A stretch of DNA of 64,000 bases from Owenweeksia sp. (GCA_002695025.1 NZNV01000001.1:124001-188000); one strand, 5' to 3'; shown: positions 15,716-24,190, numbered from the stretch's first letter. The notes: generated by a model from the sequence alone, not told the origin. Translations and numbers: made by a program.

Positions 15716-17104
15716 TTAATTAAAAACCAGGGAAGCGGATCTTTTCAAACTCTTTCCGTCAGGCAACTCTATTTCAAGGGTACATAGGTCTTCAATTCCT
15801 GATTCTGCCCCGGGTACGGTCAATACAAACTTTCCAAATTTTTCCGGTTGCGAAACAAAATAGGTAACGGAGTCATCATACCCGTCTGTACCACTTATGG
15901 ATATAGTAACCTTTGAAGCCAGGGGAAGGCAAAAAGCTTCCGATAAAGCCTGGTAACTCTGCCCTGCTACGGGTGCTGATGGTTCCAAAACAAACCCGCT
16001 GATACGAGGTGTTGATCCCATATTCATGTGAATATCTGGATACGGACCATCCGGATCTACGGTATATATCGTGCTGTACAGGTTATTGGGAAGTCCGGCT
16101 ATTACACCTCTCAGTTCTATGTCTTCTGTAAAGTCTTTATTGAGAAGGTTGGCATTGCAGAGTTGGGAGGCCAGGCTGGGGGATCCGGGAGTGGCAGAAC
16201 TACCCAGGGTGTTACAATAGAGAGCAAGTCCTACTGCCAGTGCTTCACAGGCAGCCATTACCGGGGCCGCTGCGGTTCCGACACTTACAGTACCTGCTGC
16301 TCCTGAAAGTCGTACACACATGGCTGTGGCCATAGCGATTCCTCCGGAGCCCATCTGGGTAATATCACATAGCAGGTCGGCCATAGAGGCTATTTTACCA
16401 CATATTTCAGATGGATTAACAGAGCCGGCAATATTGTTGGGTATGCCAGCCTGGTAGTGGCCCGTGTTTATTTTCTTAGCCGGAATGTTACGGTTAAAAT
16501 TACCCAGGTCTGCCCTTACATTAATCCAGGCGTGGGCATCAGACGCTATATCACATTGCGTTACGTATAAATTGCATTTTCCTGTGGTAAAGGTTTTATT
16601 GACTGTAGAGGGTTGGGTTTTGAATTCCAGTTTTAGCTTTCCAGTACGTTTCTTCAGGGATGTTGGCGTAGATTTTTTCCCTGGTGATTGTTGCAGATCT
16701 ACCAAGGTATTTATCTGGGTTTCTCCGTCATTACTATAAGCAGTAAGTGCAAATTCATAACTGGAAAGCCAGTTTAAATGAAATCTAACTCCGTTATTGG
16801 CGAAAATGTCAGTCGGTCTTAATAAGTCGTCCAGCAGGAAGGTTTGCTCCCCGTTGGTATTACTTTTTATAATAACCTGGTTAATATTAAGGGGAATGCC
16901 GTTCTCATCACGTTCGCCATACAGGTCAATTATATCGCCTTCAGGAGTGATTGCTGAAAGTAGTTGAGGGTCGCTGGCATTGGTCATAACCGTAAACTGC
17001 GCTTGCGTATCTCCGGTGTTGTTTTCTTTCTTTTTGCATTGAAGGACAATGACGCAAAGGGAAAATGCCAATAAAAGTCTGAGGGTAATATTTAATCGTT
17101 TCAT
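15716..17104 (-). CDS. Lipoprotein of unknown function
   Basis: I prefer the start at 17104 (MKRLNITLRLLLAF) over 17119. The 462-residue product has a lipoprotein signal with Cys after IVLQ, then a KKKENN tether. The mature protein is Ser/Thr/Gly-rich. It has a cysteine-rich central portion (about 165-310: GKCNLYVTQC, SEICGKIASMADLLCD, MAACEALAVGLALYC), which probably forms disulfides outside the cytoplasm, and a beta-rich end. No family is recognised. An exact TAnnTTTG box lies 27 bp upstream of the start, and the operator-like dyad 21 nt further, giving the clearest regulated promoter in the window. Confidence 0.8.
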   Translation of the reverse strand: MKRLNITLRLLLAFSLCVIVLQCKKKENNTGDTQAQFTVMTNASDPQLLSAITPEGDIIDLYGERDENGIPLNINQVIIKSNTNGEQTFLLDDLLRPTDIFANNGVRFHLNWLSSYEFALTAYSNDGETQINTLVDLQQSPGKKSTPTSLKKRTGKLKLEFKTQPSTVNKTFTTGKCNLYVTQCDIASDAHAWINVRADLGNFNRNIPAKKINTGHYQAGIPNNIAGSVNPSEICGKIASMADLLCDITQMGSGGIAMATAMCVRLSGAAGTVSVGTAAAPVMAACEALAVGLALYCNTLGSSATPGSPSLASQLCNANLLNKDFTEDIELRGVIAGLPNNLYSTIYTVDPDGPYPDIHMNMGSTPRISGFVLEPSAPVAGQSYQALSEAFCLPLASKVTISISGTDGYDDSVTYFVSQPEKFGKFVLTVPGAESGIEDLCTLEIELPDGKSLKRSASLVFN

Positions 17105-17130
17105 GATGTTTTTTAACAAAATATTTATAA

Positions 17131-17138
17131 CAAATTTA
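17131..17138 (-). promoter_or_regulatory. -7 promoter element TAAATTTG for the lipoprotein gene
   Basis: Exact TAnnTTTG on the minus strand, 27 bp before the start at 17104. There is no -33 TTTG; the -33 region abuts the dyad at 17160-17177, as expected for an activator-dependent promoter. Confidence 0.65.
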
Positions 17139-17159
17139 TGATTGATTAGTATCTTTTTT

Positions 17160-17177
17160 ATCCCTGAATATGGGGAT
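17160..17177. promoter_or_regulatory. Operator-like dyad ATCC-N10-GGAT (site 3)
   Basis: ATCCCTGAATATGGGGAT, with both half-sites perfect. It ends 21 nt upstream of the TAAATTTG box of the lipoprotein gene. Confidence 0.65.
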
Positions 17178-17265
17178 TTTGTCTGCCTGTAAGAGGTAGC
17201 TAAGGAAATCCTTACCGGTATTTTATACTATCCAAGAGTTATGTGTGAAGTACCAAGCTCTTTTG

Positions 17266-17781
17266 TTAGGGGAGGACGTAGGTTATTCCGATCTTCGCCA
17301 CTGCTATATATTCTCCGAGTAAGGCAAATTCCAGTAATGTACCGAACTGATCACTGAAAAAGTAACGCACACCGCTCCTAAGGCAAAAACGCAGTTTTTC
17401 GTCACCCGCGGTTATGATCTCATCTCCATCACTTGCGCTTAAGAGATAATAATTTGCCGAAATACCTGAATACAAATCCCAGGGTTCGGAAATGCCCAAC
17501 AGCTCATTCCAGTGTAAATCGGCCACGGCCCCTAACTCAAATGCGGATATTGTGAAATAGGTGAAATCAATGGGTAAATAAGTAACCCGGCCACCTACGG
17601 TGATTAAGTCGGTGGTACCAATGGGGAAATCTGCATGAATAAAATAAGAAGTGCCAGGGGTCCAAAAACCGATACCCCCACTTAAAGCCAGTTTGGTACC
17701 TCCTCCTGGATTGTTAAACTGAGCTTTAACTGTAAATAAGGTTAGAGTAAGGATAGTCAAGGAATAAATGTACTTTTTCAT
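17266..17781 (-). CDS. Small secreted outer-membrane-like beta protein
   Basis: A 171-residue protein with a signal peptide (1-20, ending TVKAQ). The mature part alternates hydrophobic and polar residues with Gly and aromatics (GGIGFWTPGTSYFIHADFP, GVRYFFSDQFGTLLEFALLG), as in a small eight-strand outer-membrane barrel. It ends YVLP rather than in Phe. No specific family is recognised. It lies between the lipoprotein and a multi-pass membrane protein, all on the minus strand, with gaps of roughly 100-160 bp, so co-transcription is possible but not certain. Confidence 0.8.
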   Translation of the reverse strand: MKKYIYSLTILTLTLFTVKAQFNNPGGGTKLALSGGIGFWTPGTSYFIHADFPIGTTDLITVGGRVTYLPIDFTYFTISAFELGAVADLHWNELLGISEPWDLYSGISANYYLLSASDGDEIITAGDEKLRFCLRSGVRYFFSDQFGTLLEFALLGEYIAVAKIGITYVLP

Positions 17782-17884
17782 ATCGGTTTGGATTTAATTA
17801 AAATGATTAGTTCAAATTTCCAATGGAAGGAATGTTTTTTGATCGATAGTATTATGGATATTTAATCCTTTGATCAATGAATTT

Positions 17885-18541
17885 TTATGAGTTTCCGAAA
17901 GTGCTCCTCAAAAACTTAAAAGTTGTAGCACTGTAAACCAGTGAAGCTATAATCAGCAGGTAAAGTCCCGCCTGTGGTGCCAGGCTAAGCTCTACATCTA
18001 CTCCAAAAGCTCCGTAATTACCAGTTCCACCTGCTCCTCGTCCCAGCCACCCGGCCAGGTAGGCTATGCCAATTAGCAAGACAAGAAGACCTACGGTAAA
18101 GGCAAACTTCACCTTTTTAAAGGCCAGAAAAGCAGCGGCCAGGGCAATCACAATCAATAGCGTTGGCACTATACTGTCGTCATAATCAAATAGCCCAATG
18201 GCAGGTGATTTTTGTGTTTTGCCCATGATGGAAGCTTTAGCAGCCATCCAGGGCAGAAATAAGGAAACGAGCAGGAGGAAGCTGGCTATTAAGGGGATAA
18301 GAGGAAGCTGGGAAAAGAGATCTCTGTTATCTTGCACCCCCAGGGAGCCCTGTAAAGAAGTAAGTTTTTTGGAATGAAGAATAGCTTTAAACTTAGGCTC
18401 TGTCTGATATAGAAGATATAAGCCAAGGCCCAATAAGAATAGTGATCCTAGAATTAAAGGAATACCGTTTTCATTAACGGTGAAGATAAAACTCAGGATA
18501 CCGTACGAGATCAGGATGTAGGCAATGTTTTTTGGATTCAT
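17885..18541 (-). CDS. Multi-pass membrane protein of unknown function
   Basis: A 218-residue protein with about six hydrophobic segments: two near the N-terminus (7-45), one about 75-95, two about 128-165 and one near 190-208. A hydrophilic loop near 48-70 and a Gly-rich loop (GWLGRGAGGTGNYGAFGVD) separate them. No catalytic motif or known family is seen. It lies 39 bp downstream of the RipA-like membrane protein and caspase 2, so it may be the last gene of that operon. Confidence 0.8.
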   Translation of the reverse strand: MNPKNIAYILISYGILSFIFTVNENGIPLILGSLFLLGLGLYLLYQTEPKFKAILHSKKLTSLQGSLGVQDNRDLFSQLPLIPLIASFLLLVSLFLPWMAAKASIMGKTQKSPAIGLFDYDDSIVPTLLIVIALAAAFLAFKKVKFAFTVGLLVLLIGIAYLAGWLGRGAGGTGNYGAFGVDVELSLAPQAGLYLLIIASLVYSATTFKFLRSTFGNS

Positions 18542-18580
18542 GATGAATTGGTTTTTTAAAGATTGTAGTTAAGAATGTGG

Positions 18581-19009
18581 TTATAGCAGCAGGCTTGTAG
18601 TTATTAACATCGCTGAAAGCACTATAATGACCAATGGCACGTACCCCTCCACCTTACTCAACTGCCGGTATAGTTTGCCATTTTTGCCCCGGCCCAGGTA
18701 ATCCCACTCCCGGTCATAGCAGGCAAAGGGGAGTTGCTGCTCCATTTCGTGGATCACTTTGAATTTACCGCTGTTGAGCTGGCGGTACGAGTTGATAGTG
18801 AGCCACCACAGCAGGGAAATGATAATGATGAGGATGGCCCAGATGATGATGTTGGGCTGTGTGTTCAGGATTTCTTTCAGGAGTAAGTACAGTCCACCTA
18901 AACCCGAAAGCAGGGAAATGTAAAAGCGGTTGGCGGTCTGCCTGCGCTGGCTTACCCGGTCGGCCATTTCCACGTAAAGCTTGTATTGTTCCAGGAGTTT
19001 GTGGCTCAT
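18581..19009 (-). CDS. RipA-like (8xMP) small membrane protein coupled to caspase 2
   Basis: I take the start at 19009 (MSHKLLEQYKLYVEMADRVS), one base after the caspase stop (TAGTATG), rather than an overlapping upstream ATG. The 142-residue product has two or three membrane segments (about 32-50, 56-76, 118-140) and the features YVEMADRVSQRRQTAN, NSGKFKVIHEMEQQLP and YDREWDYLGRGK. From memory these match the RipA-family octameric membrane proteins (8xMP); a profile search is needed to confirm. The tight coupling suggests the protease and the membrane protein act together, for example as regulator and membrane effector. That is inference. Confidence 0.8.
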   Translation of the reverse strand: MSHKLLEQYKLYVEMADRVSQRRQTANRFYISLLSGLGGLYLLLKEILNTQPNIIIWAILIIIISLLWWLTINSYRQLNSGKFKVIHEMEQQLPFACYDREWDYLGRGKNGKLYRQLSKVEGYVPLVIIVLSAMLITTSLLL

Positions 19010-19010
19010 A

Positions 19011-19979
19011 CTATTCCTGGTAACGTAAATGTCCTTTATCAATGAGCTTCCAGTAGGATTTTCCGGTGGGTGTTAAGACACAGGTTTTGCTGTTAATGGC
19101 TGCATAGTACATGAACTTTTCTTCTACGGGATGCACAAGTCCCACGCTGGTCATTTTCTGAAGCAACTTGAAAATTTGCACATTTTCCTCGGTGGAGCAT
19201 GGTTCCGTGTCTTCATAGGATGGATCAAGCTGGTGAGGTTCCGTGGGACTGGTAAAGAACTCCGTAATCCTGGATAGTTCTTCAATGGTAATGCGGGGCG
19301 TAGTCTTGCGTAGGCGCGTCATACGTGAGACATTGGTTTTGAAAATAGGCCTTTGCTCAAAAGCACCCAGCATATTGTCTACGTAGTTGTATACAGCAGC
19401 TACATCGATGTTACCCAGAATATCGGCTGCCTCACCTTTCAAGGCATCATACAGCAGGGAAGTAAAAAGTCCGGCTCCATTTTCTTCAAGCGAACGCTGT
19501 TCGGCACCGCTGGATGTTAAAATGGATACCCCGGATGGAAGCTGCGACAATCTTTTATTGCCGATTATGCTGCCAAATTCCCCGGAGTAACAACAATCCA
19601 GCACAATAATAATTTCCGGAATGCGGGATTGCGAGCAAATGTGTAGCAGGTCGCTCATTTCAACCCCCTGTGCATATTTTGAGGCATTCTGGCTGACCAG
19701 GTAGCCATCCAGTCCATCCACATAACCATGGCCGGCAAAATATAAGAGTGCGGTGCGAATGGCTCCGGTATCGTCATCCAGATACTGTTGTATTTTTTCG
19801 TACATCAGCTCGGTGGTGATCTCTTCCTGATCTGAAGTGAAAACTTCACATTGAAAGTTTCCGGTGGGAGGAATATCATTCACTGATAGAACTTCTTGCA
19901 TTTTAAGTGCATCGGCCACACAACCTCTAAGGGGTGCAAAAGGGTAGTTGTCAATACCAAACAGTAAAGCTCTTTTCAT
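19011..19979 (-). CDS. Caspase-family (peptidase C14) protease 2 with C-terminal winged-helix-like domain
   Basis: Start chosen at 19979 (MKRALLFGIDNYP), since caspase domains begin at this strand; an ATG at 20000 would add seven residues. The 322-residue protein has the catalytic motifs YFAGHG (H84) and VLDCCYSG (C130), both intact. After the protease domain (to about 225) comes a linker and a C-terminal domain of about 90 residues (VQIFKLLQKM, AAINSKTCVLTPTGKSYWKL), which looks like a small winged helix for partner binding. It differs from caspases A and B, which lack this part. It lies downstream of the response regulator and has an operator-like dyad 71 bp before its start. The RipA-like gene follows one base after its stop. 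Confidence 0.92.
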   Translation of the reverse strand: MKRALLFGIDNYPFAPLRGCVADALKMQEVLSVNDIPPTGNFQCEVFTSDQEEITTELMYEKIQQYLDDDTGAIRTALLYFAGHGYVDGLDGYLVSQNASKYAQGVEMSDLLHICSQSRIPEIIIVLDCCYSGEFGSIIGNKRLSQLPSGVSILTSSGAEQRSLEENGAGLFTSLLYDALKGEAADILGNIDVAAVYNYVDNMLGAFEQRPIFKTNVSRMTRLRKTTPRITIEELSRITEFFTSPTEPHQLDPSYEDTEPCSTEENVQIFKLLQKMTSVGLVHPVEEKFMYYAAINSKTCVLTPTGKSYWKLIDKGHLRYQE

Positions 19980-20049
19980 AAGGTGATTTCTTTTTCTCAA
20001 AAATCACGCGAAACAAAAGAAAGAGGTAGGGTAGTTGTGTGGAAAATGG

Positions 20050-20067
20050 ATCCTTAAAAGTGTGGAT
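20050..20067. promoter_or_regulatory. Operator-like dyad ATCC-N10-GGAT (site 4)
   Basis: ATCCTTAAAAGTGTGGAT, with perfect half-sites. It occupies the short gap between the response regulator's stop and caspase 2, 71 bp before the caspase start. A weak -7-like TTCTTTTG (20014-20021, minus strand) follows at a 29-nt spacing. Confidence 0.65.
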
Positions 20068-20741
20068 TATTCTATATCATCCACATAGCCATTTTCACGG
20101 GCAAAAATGATGATCTCCTTTACGTTCTTGAGGTCCAGCTTCTCACGAATGTGGTTCTTATGCGTTTCTACCGTTGACTTTTCAATGAACAGTTTTTCGG
20201 CTACTTCCCTGGAGGAGTGCCCTTTGCCAAGTAGTTTCAGTACATCCACTTCGCGGCTGGTGAGTTTTACCACTCCGTGGTCGGCTTCCACCCGGTTGGC
20301 GATAGTGTCCATCACGGTTTTAACAATGGCCTTGCCGTAGTACTCCTCACCCTTGGCCAGGGTTTGAATAGCTTCCAAAAGCTCATCCTGGCCTTTTTCC
20401 TTTAGGATATAACCATTGGCTCCGGCTTTTACCAAAGGGGTAATGTATTTGGACTGATCGTGCATGGTCATGATCAAAACCCGGATATGTGGAAAGTTTT
20501 CGCGTATTTCCTGGCACAACCGCAGCCCGGCCAGTGGTTCTTTATTCATGCTGATATCCAGCACCGCCACGTCTATCTCCTGGTTTTTATCACGGATGGT
20601 TTTAAGGGCTTCATCCTGGTTGTCAAAACAGGCGAGGAGCTTTATGCCCGGATTTTTTTCTATCAGGTTGGCGATACCATCAAGTAATATTTTATGGTCA
20701 TCTACAAGAATGACACGGATAGGGTTAGTTTGGATTGTCAT
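20067..20741 (-). CDS. NarL/FixJ-family response regulator (module B)
   Basis: A 224-residue regulator: receiver domain (about 8-130) with D14/D15, phosphoacceptor D62 in VLDISM and the conserved Lys in GYILKE, then a LuxR-type helix-turn-helix (about 155-220, LTSREVDVLKLLGKGHSSRE, KSTVETHKNHI). It is a paralogue of the regulator at 273-935 and follows the TPR kinase gene by 54 bp, so the two are the likely cognate pair. An operator-like dyad overlaps the end of the gene and precedes caspase 2, which would place the caspase under this or a related regulator. Direct binding is inference. Confidence 0.95.
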   Translation of the reverse strand: MTIQTNPIRVILVDDHKILLDGIANLIEKNPGIKLLACFDNQDEALKTIRDKNQEIDVAVLDISMNKEPLAGLRLCQEIRENFPHIRVLIMTMHDQSKYITPLVKAGANGYILKEKGQDELLEAIQTLAKGEEYYGKAIVKTVMDTIANRVEADHGVVKLTSREVDVLKLLGKGHSSREVAEKLFIEKSTVETHKNHIREKLDLKNVKEIIIFARENGYVDDIE

Positions 20742-20795
20742 TTTACTTTAATTTGATCATAAAGGTAAATGGGTATGTTGACTAGGTTTTCCTCA

Positions 20796-22928
20796 CTACT
20801 GTTTATTTTCATCCCCATAGTTTTCAGTGGGTTGTAATTTGAAATCCATCATAATGATGGTACCGCGGTTTTTCTTGCTGTCAATCTCAAAAGAACCGTT
20901 ATACTTTCGGGTACGGGCTTTCATGCCCTTTAAACCCAGGCTTTGGCGATTTTCACTTTCTTTTAGCTGTTTAGGGTCAAAGCCTACTCCATTATCTTCA
21001 ATGGTTACTGAAATATGATCTTTACCTTGAAAGATCTGTACGATCACTTTATTGGCCTGGGCGTGTTTGAGAATATTATTGAGTGCTTCTTCGGTATTGC
21101 GGTAAATGGTCCACTCCAGATTGGGGTTTAATTGTCCCTTCACACTTTCGGTGTGCACTTCCACTTCAATTTTACCGGTGTCCTGCGCTCGTTGGCAAAT
21201 ATCCTCAATAGCGGGTATCAGGCCCATTTCATCCAGTACGCCCGAACGTAAATTCTGGGATATTTCGCGGATGGCCTGGGCGGCCTGGTCAATCAAAGTG
21301 TTTACTTCACTTACTTTACTCTCTGTTTTTTGTTGTATGGATTTAAACTGTTGGGTAACTTCTCCGAAGTGGATCTTAAGAACGGAAAGCAGAGAGCCCA
21401 GTCGGTCGTGAATATCCTGGGCTATCCGTATACGCTCGCTCTGTTGTCCTTCAATTAAAGCATCCATTTTATGTACCTTCTGGTCCTGCATCAATTGATT
21501 GATCTCCTGCTGGCGCTGTTGCTCTTTTTCTTTAGCCTTTTGAAGTCTTGCTTTTTGCTTGAAATTTACCCACGAGATAAAAAATAATAGAAGCATAGCC
21601 CCGCCCACCAGATACAGGATGTAAAGCTGCAGAGTCTGACTGCGGGTTATAGCCTTTTCTTTATTCAGCTTTTCACTTAGTATTTGCTGTTTCTGTTCAG
21701 CTAGTTCCCTCTGGTATCTTTCGTTTACCAGTTGTTGGAGGTCAAGCGCATGTTTTTTATACACTTTTTCACTTTTCATCTTATAGGCAAAGGCTTGCCG
21801 GTAATTTTGCTGCTGACCGTAAGCCTTGGCAAGCCCATCATATACATTGGTTAATAAATAGGCTGAGGAGAGTTGTTGAGCCAAACCCTCCGCTTTGGTA
21901 AGATATTCAATGGCTTGGGTAAGGTCATTTTGCTTTATAGCCAGTTGCCCCAGGTGGTTATAAGATTCAGTCATTCCATCACGGTCGTCAATCTTGCTGT
22001 AAATAGAAAGAGCCGTTTGCTGATCCTGAAAGGCTTCTTCAAAATTGCCAGTGGCTTCTTCCAGATAGCCTAAACTGGAATAGGTTCCGGCTACTTCTTG
22101 TTTATCATCTTCCTGTAGAAAGATATTTTTAGCCCGGTTATAATACTGACGAGCCTGGCTGTAATTAGCTTCAGCCATATAAATGTCGGCCAGGCTTTTA
22201 TAACATTTAGCTGCCTTAAAAGTATAACCATAGTCATTATAAGTGTGGAGAGCGAATTGGTATAACTTCCGCGCTGTTTTATAATCATGGATCAATTCAT
22301 GAAGATGACCAAAATTGAGAGCAGATTTTGCCAGGTCCAGATCGCTGCCGTTATGAGTGCGGAGTTGATAGGATTTGGAGAGTGCTTCAAAAGCTTCTGA
22401 AAGCCGCCCTGTCTCCATGTAGATCACCCCCAGCATATTAAGGACTGATGATTTTATTGTCAGAGAGTCACCTTGATAAGGTTGAGTGTTAAGCAAGATC
22501 ACAGCTTTTTCCAGGGTATCAATAGCTTGTATAGGATTGCCCTGATCATAATATAAACTTCCCAGGTTAAGATATACATTGATGAGGGGAATAGTGTCAG
22601 CTAACCTTTTACGTATCTCTAAACTTTTGCTAAAATGATAGGTTGCGGAGTCGTATTTGCTGGTTCGCTGGAAATAGGTGCCCAATGCGTTGTGAGCTAT
22701 TGAAATTTGGTAGGGTGTTTTGGGAATGTTGCTTAGAAGGCCCTTTTTGGCAAAATATTGGGCTGAATCAAGATCTATATCCAGATAATGCCAGGCCGAA
22801 TCATTCAGTCTTTTCATATCCTGCCCCTCCTTAGGGTTTTGTGCGTAAAGGACTGTATTTAATACGATGATTAATACCAGCAAAAAGCCAAGGCATAGGG
22901 TTTTAAAAAAAGAACTATAGAAAAACAT
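20796..22928 (-). CDS. TPR-containing sensor histidine kinase, HisKA_3 type (module B)
   Basis: A 710-residue kinase. A hydrophobic N-terminal signal (about 8-29) leads to at least six TPR units (about 60-390; for example SALNFGHLHELIHDYKTA and SSLGYLEEATGNFEEAF), then a coiled coil and one membrane segment (about 430-452). HisKA_3 with H507 in DIHDRLGS and a HATPase domain (EEALNNILKHAQA, DNGVGFD, GLKGMK) follow. The TPR domain is longer than in the module A paralogue (620 residues). It precedes its response regulator. A perfect palindromic terminator (22971-23000) lies between the upstream partner gene and this gene, so it may be transcribed partly on its own. Confidence 0.95.
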   Translation of the reverse strand: MFFYSSFFKTLCLGFLLVLIIVLNTVLYAQNPKEGQDMKRLNDSAWHYLDIDLDSAQYFAKKGLLSNIPKTPYQISIAHNALGTYFQRTSKYDSATYHFSKSLEIRKRLADTIPLINVYLNLGSLYYDQGNPIQAIDTLEKAVILLNTQPYQGDSLTIKSSVLNMLGVIYMETGRLSEAFEALSKSYQLRTHNGSDLDLAKSALNFGHLHELIHDYKTARKLYQFALHTYNDYGYTFKAAKCYKSLADIYMAEANYSQARQYYNRAKNIFLQEDDKQEVAGTYSSLGYLEEATGNFEEAFQDQQTALSIYSKIDDRDGMTESYNHLGQLAIKQNDLTQAIEYLTKAEGLAQQLSSAYLLTNVYDGLAKAYGQQQNYRQAFAYKMKSEKVYKKHALDLQQLVNERYQRELAEQKQQILSEKLNKEKAITRSQTLQLYILYLVGGAMLLLFFISWVNFKQKARLQKAKEKEQQRQQEINQLMQDQKVHKMDALIEGQQSERIRIAQDIHDRLGSLLSVLKIHFGEVTQQFKSIQQKTESKVSEVNTLIDQAAQAIREISQNLRSGVLDEMGLIPAIEDICQRAQDTGKIEVEVHTESVKGQLNPNLEWTIYRNTEEALNNILKHAQANKVIVQIFQGKDHISVTIEDNGVGFDPKQLKESENRQSLGLKGMKARTRKYNGSFEIDSKKNRGTIIMMDFKLQPTENYGDENKQ

Positions 22929-22970
22929 TGTTTTATATATGAGTAGAGTGCTGGTAAATGTAAAAAATTA

Positions 22971-23000
22971 AAAGCCTGGATTGGATCCAATCCAGGCTTT
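22971..23000 (-). terminator. Perfect 30-bp palindromic terminator between partner B and the kinase
   Basis: AAAGCCTGGATTGG and its exact complement CCAATCCAGGCTTT meet around AT, giving a stem with almost no loop requirement. On the minus strand TAATTTTTT follows, a U-rich tail. It lies 31 bp after the partner gene stop and 43 bp before the kinase start, so it should reduce read-through from the caspase/partner transcript into the kinase/regulator genes. Confidence 0.8.
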
Positions 23001-23030
23001 AGGCAGACCTACATTATGGCAAAAAGAATG

Positions 23031-23405
23031 TTAAACAGGTCTGGCGTTTTCATCGGCTACGGATTTATGTAGTTTTCTTTTCTTGCCCATTAACTGCCCG
23101 TTTTTCTTTACACTGAGTTCAATGGTGGGATTGGTTTCGGAGAGCTGTATCCCATCCAGTTCAGCTATGTGTACTACTGGTTTCAGATACTCCATATCTA
23201 TAGGAATGGAGGTATCCTGGCTTATTTCCAGGGTTACGTCATAGTGGCCGTCATCATTCAGGGTATACACCGTTTGGTCATATTCCTCTGCGATATACTG
23301 GCTATGATCGGTCATGGTGACGGAGTAGATCATATATTTCCACTCCTCCGGGTCATCGGAAATCTTTTCTTTTACGAGTACGGCATTAGATTGGTACAAT
23401 TCCAT
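23031..23405 (-). CDS. Small hypothetical protein paired with caspase B
   Basis: A 124-residue soluble protein without a signal peptide, predicted beta-rich (YDVTLEISQDTSIPIDMEYL, PTIELSVKKNGQL). A lysine/arginine-rich stretch near the end, GKKRKLHK, is followed by SVADENARPV. The family is not recognised. It lies 17 bp after the caspase B stop and takes the same place as the 132-residue protein of module A; both are small, probably beta-rich and carry a basic cluster about 10-15 residues from the C-terminus. It may be a substrate, inhibitor or adaptor of the caspase; nothing in the sequence decides between these. Confidence 0.8.
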   Translation of the reverse strand: MELYQSNAVLVKEKISDDPEEWKYMIYSVTMTDHSQYIAEEYDQTVYTLNDDGHYDVTLEISQDTSIPIDMEYLKPVVHIAELDGIQLSETNPTIELSVKKNGQLMGKKRKLHKSVADENARPV

Positions 23406-23422
23406 AGTTTAGTTTTTAATTA

Positions 23423-24190
23423 TTAATTGATTTGAAAAGGTTTCTGAAGGTTAAAGTCATTGTTGATGATTCCTATATCCATGCAAGCCGGTGAATTATG
23501 ACGAGGCATTTCCAGACGGATAGCTTTAAAAAAAGCGGTATAATCTCCCTCAAAATTTCCGTGGTTCCATGCTTTTAAAAGTGCTTTGGTAAAAGTGCCA
23601 TGCCTTCCGGAATTCTGGGCGTAGCGATTTTCTTTGGCCGCTGCCAGTAATTTCACATGGGCCTTTACTGAAGAAGTAAAGGGATCGGTTTCCAGGCCAC
23701 GGGAAGATGATCCATATGAAGGTGAGGAGACTTTGGCAGCAAAGGGGTCGTGGTTAAAAATATCCCGCAGTATAGTACCGCTGTGGCAGCTATCCGAAAT
23801 AACCAGTATGCGCACGCCCGACTTGAAATTATGCCACAATTGGAACAATTGGTCGTCCAGTACCTGATCATCGTAAAAACACCAGGTTTCATCCTGCCCA
23901 TCCGGCTCGGTGGCTGAAGGTCTTTTGCTACCATGACCGGAAAAGGTAAGCAAGAAGAGGTCCCCCGGCTGTATTTGACGGCTGATCTGTTTTACCTCCG
24001 CATAAAAGTTGGAGGAAGAGGCACGGTCATCCAGCAGCATTTTAGAGTGATAGAACCCCTGATCAGAAGCTATCTTTAAATAGCTGACCGCATCATTATG
24101 GCAGGAGTTTAAAAGTTTTACCTGTTTTTGATAACTCAGGTTATCCACTTTGTTGAGTCCGATATGTAAAGAGTATCCGGTTGGTATCAT
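23423..24190 (-). CDS. Caspase-family (peptidase C14) protease B
   Basis: Start chosen at 24190 (MIPTGYSLHIGLNKVD), because the upstream extension from 24250 does not resemble caspases and contains promoter-like DNA. The 255-residue protein is a bare caspase domain with TFSGHG (H86) and VISDSCHSG (C135), the canonical metacaspase cysteine motif. NDAVSYLKIASDQGF and LLDDRASSSN match the family's strand and loop before the histidine. Both catalytic residues are present. Together with the partner, kinase and regulator downstream it repeats the gene order of 273-4067. The divergent TIR gene starts at 24337, and an operator-like dyad lies between them. Confidence 0.93.
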   Translation of the reverse strand: MIPTGYSLHIGLNKVDNLSYQKQVKLLNSCHNDAVSYLKIASDQGFYHSKMLLDDRASSSNFYAEVKQISRQIQPGDLFLLTFSGHGSKRPSATEPDGQDETWCFYDDQVLDDQLFQLWHNFKSGVRILVISDSCHSGTILRDIFNHDPFAAKVSSPSYGSSSRGLETDPFTSSVKAHVKLLAAAKENRYAQNSGRHGTFTKALLKAWNHGNFEGDYTAFFKAIRLEMPRHNSPACMDIGIINNDFNLQKPFQIN

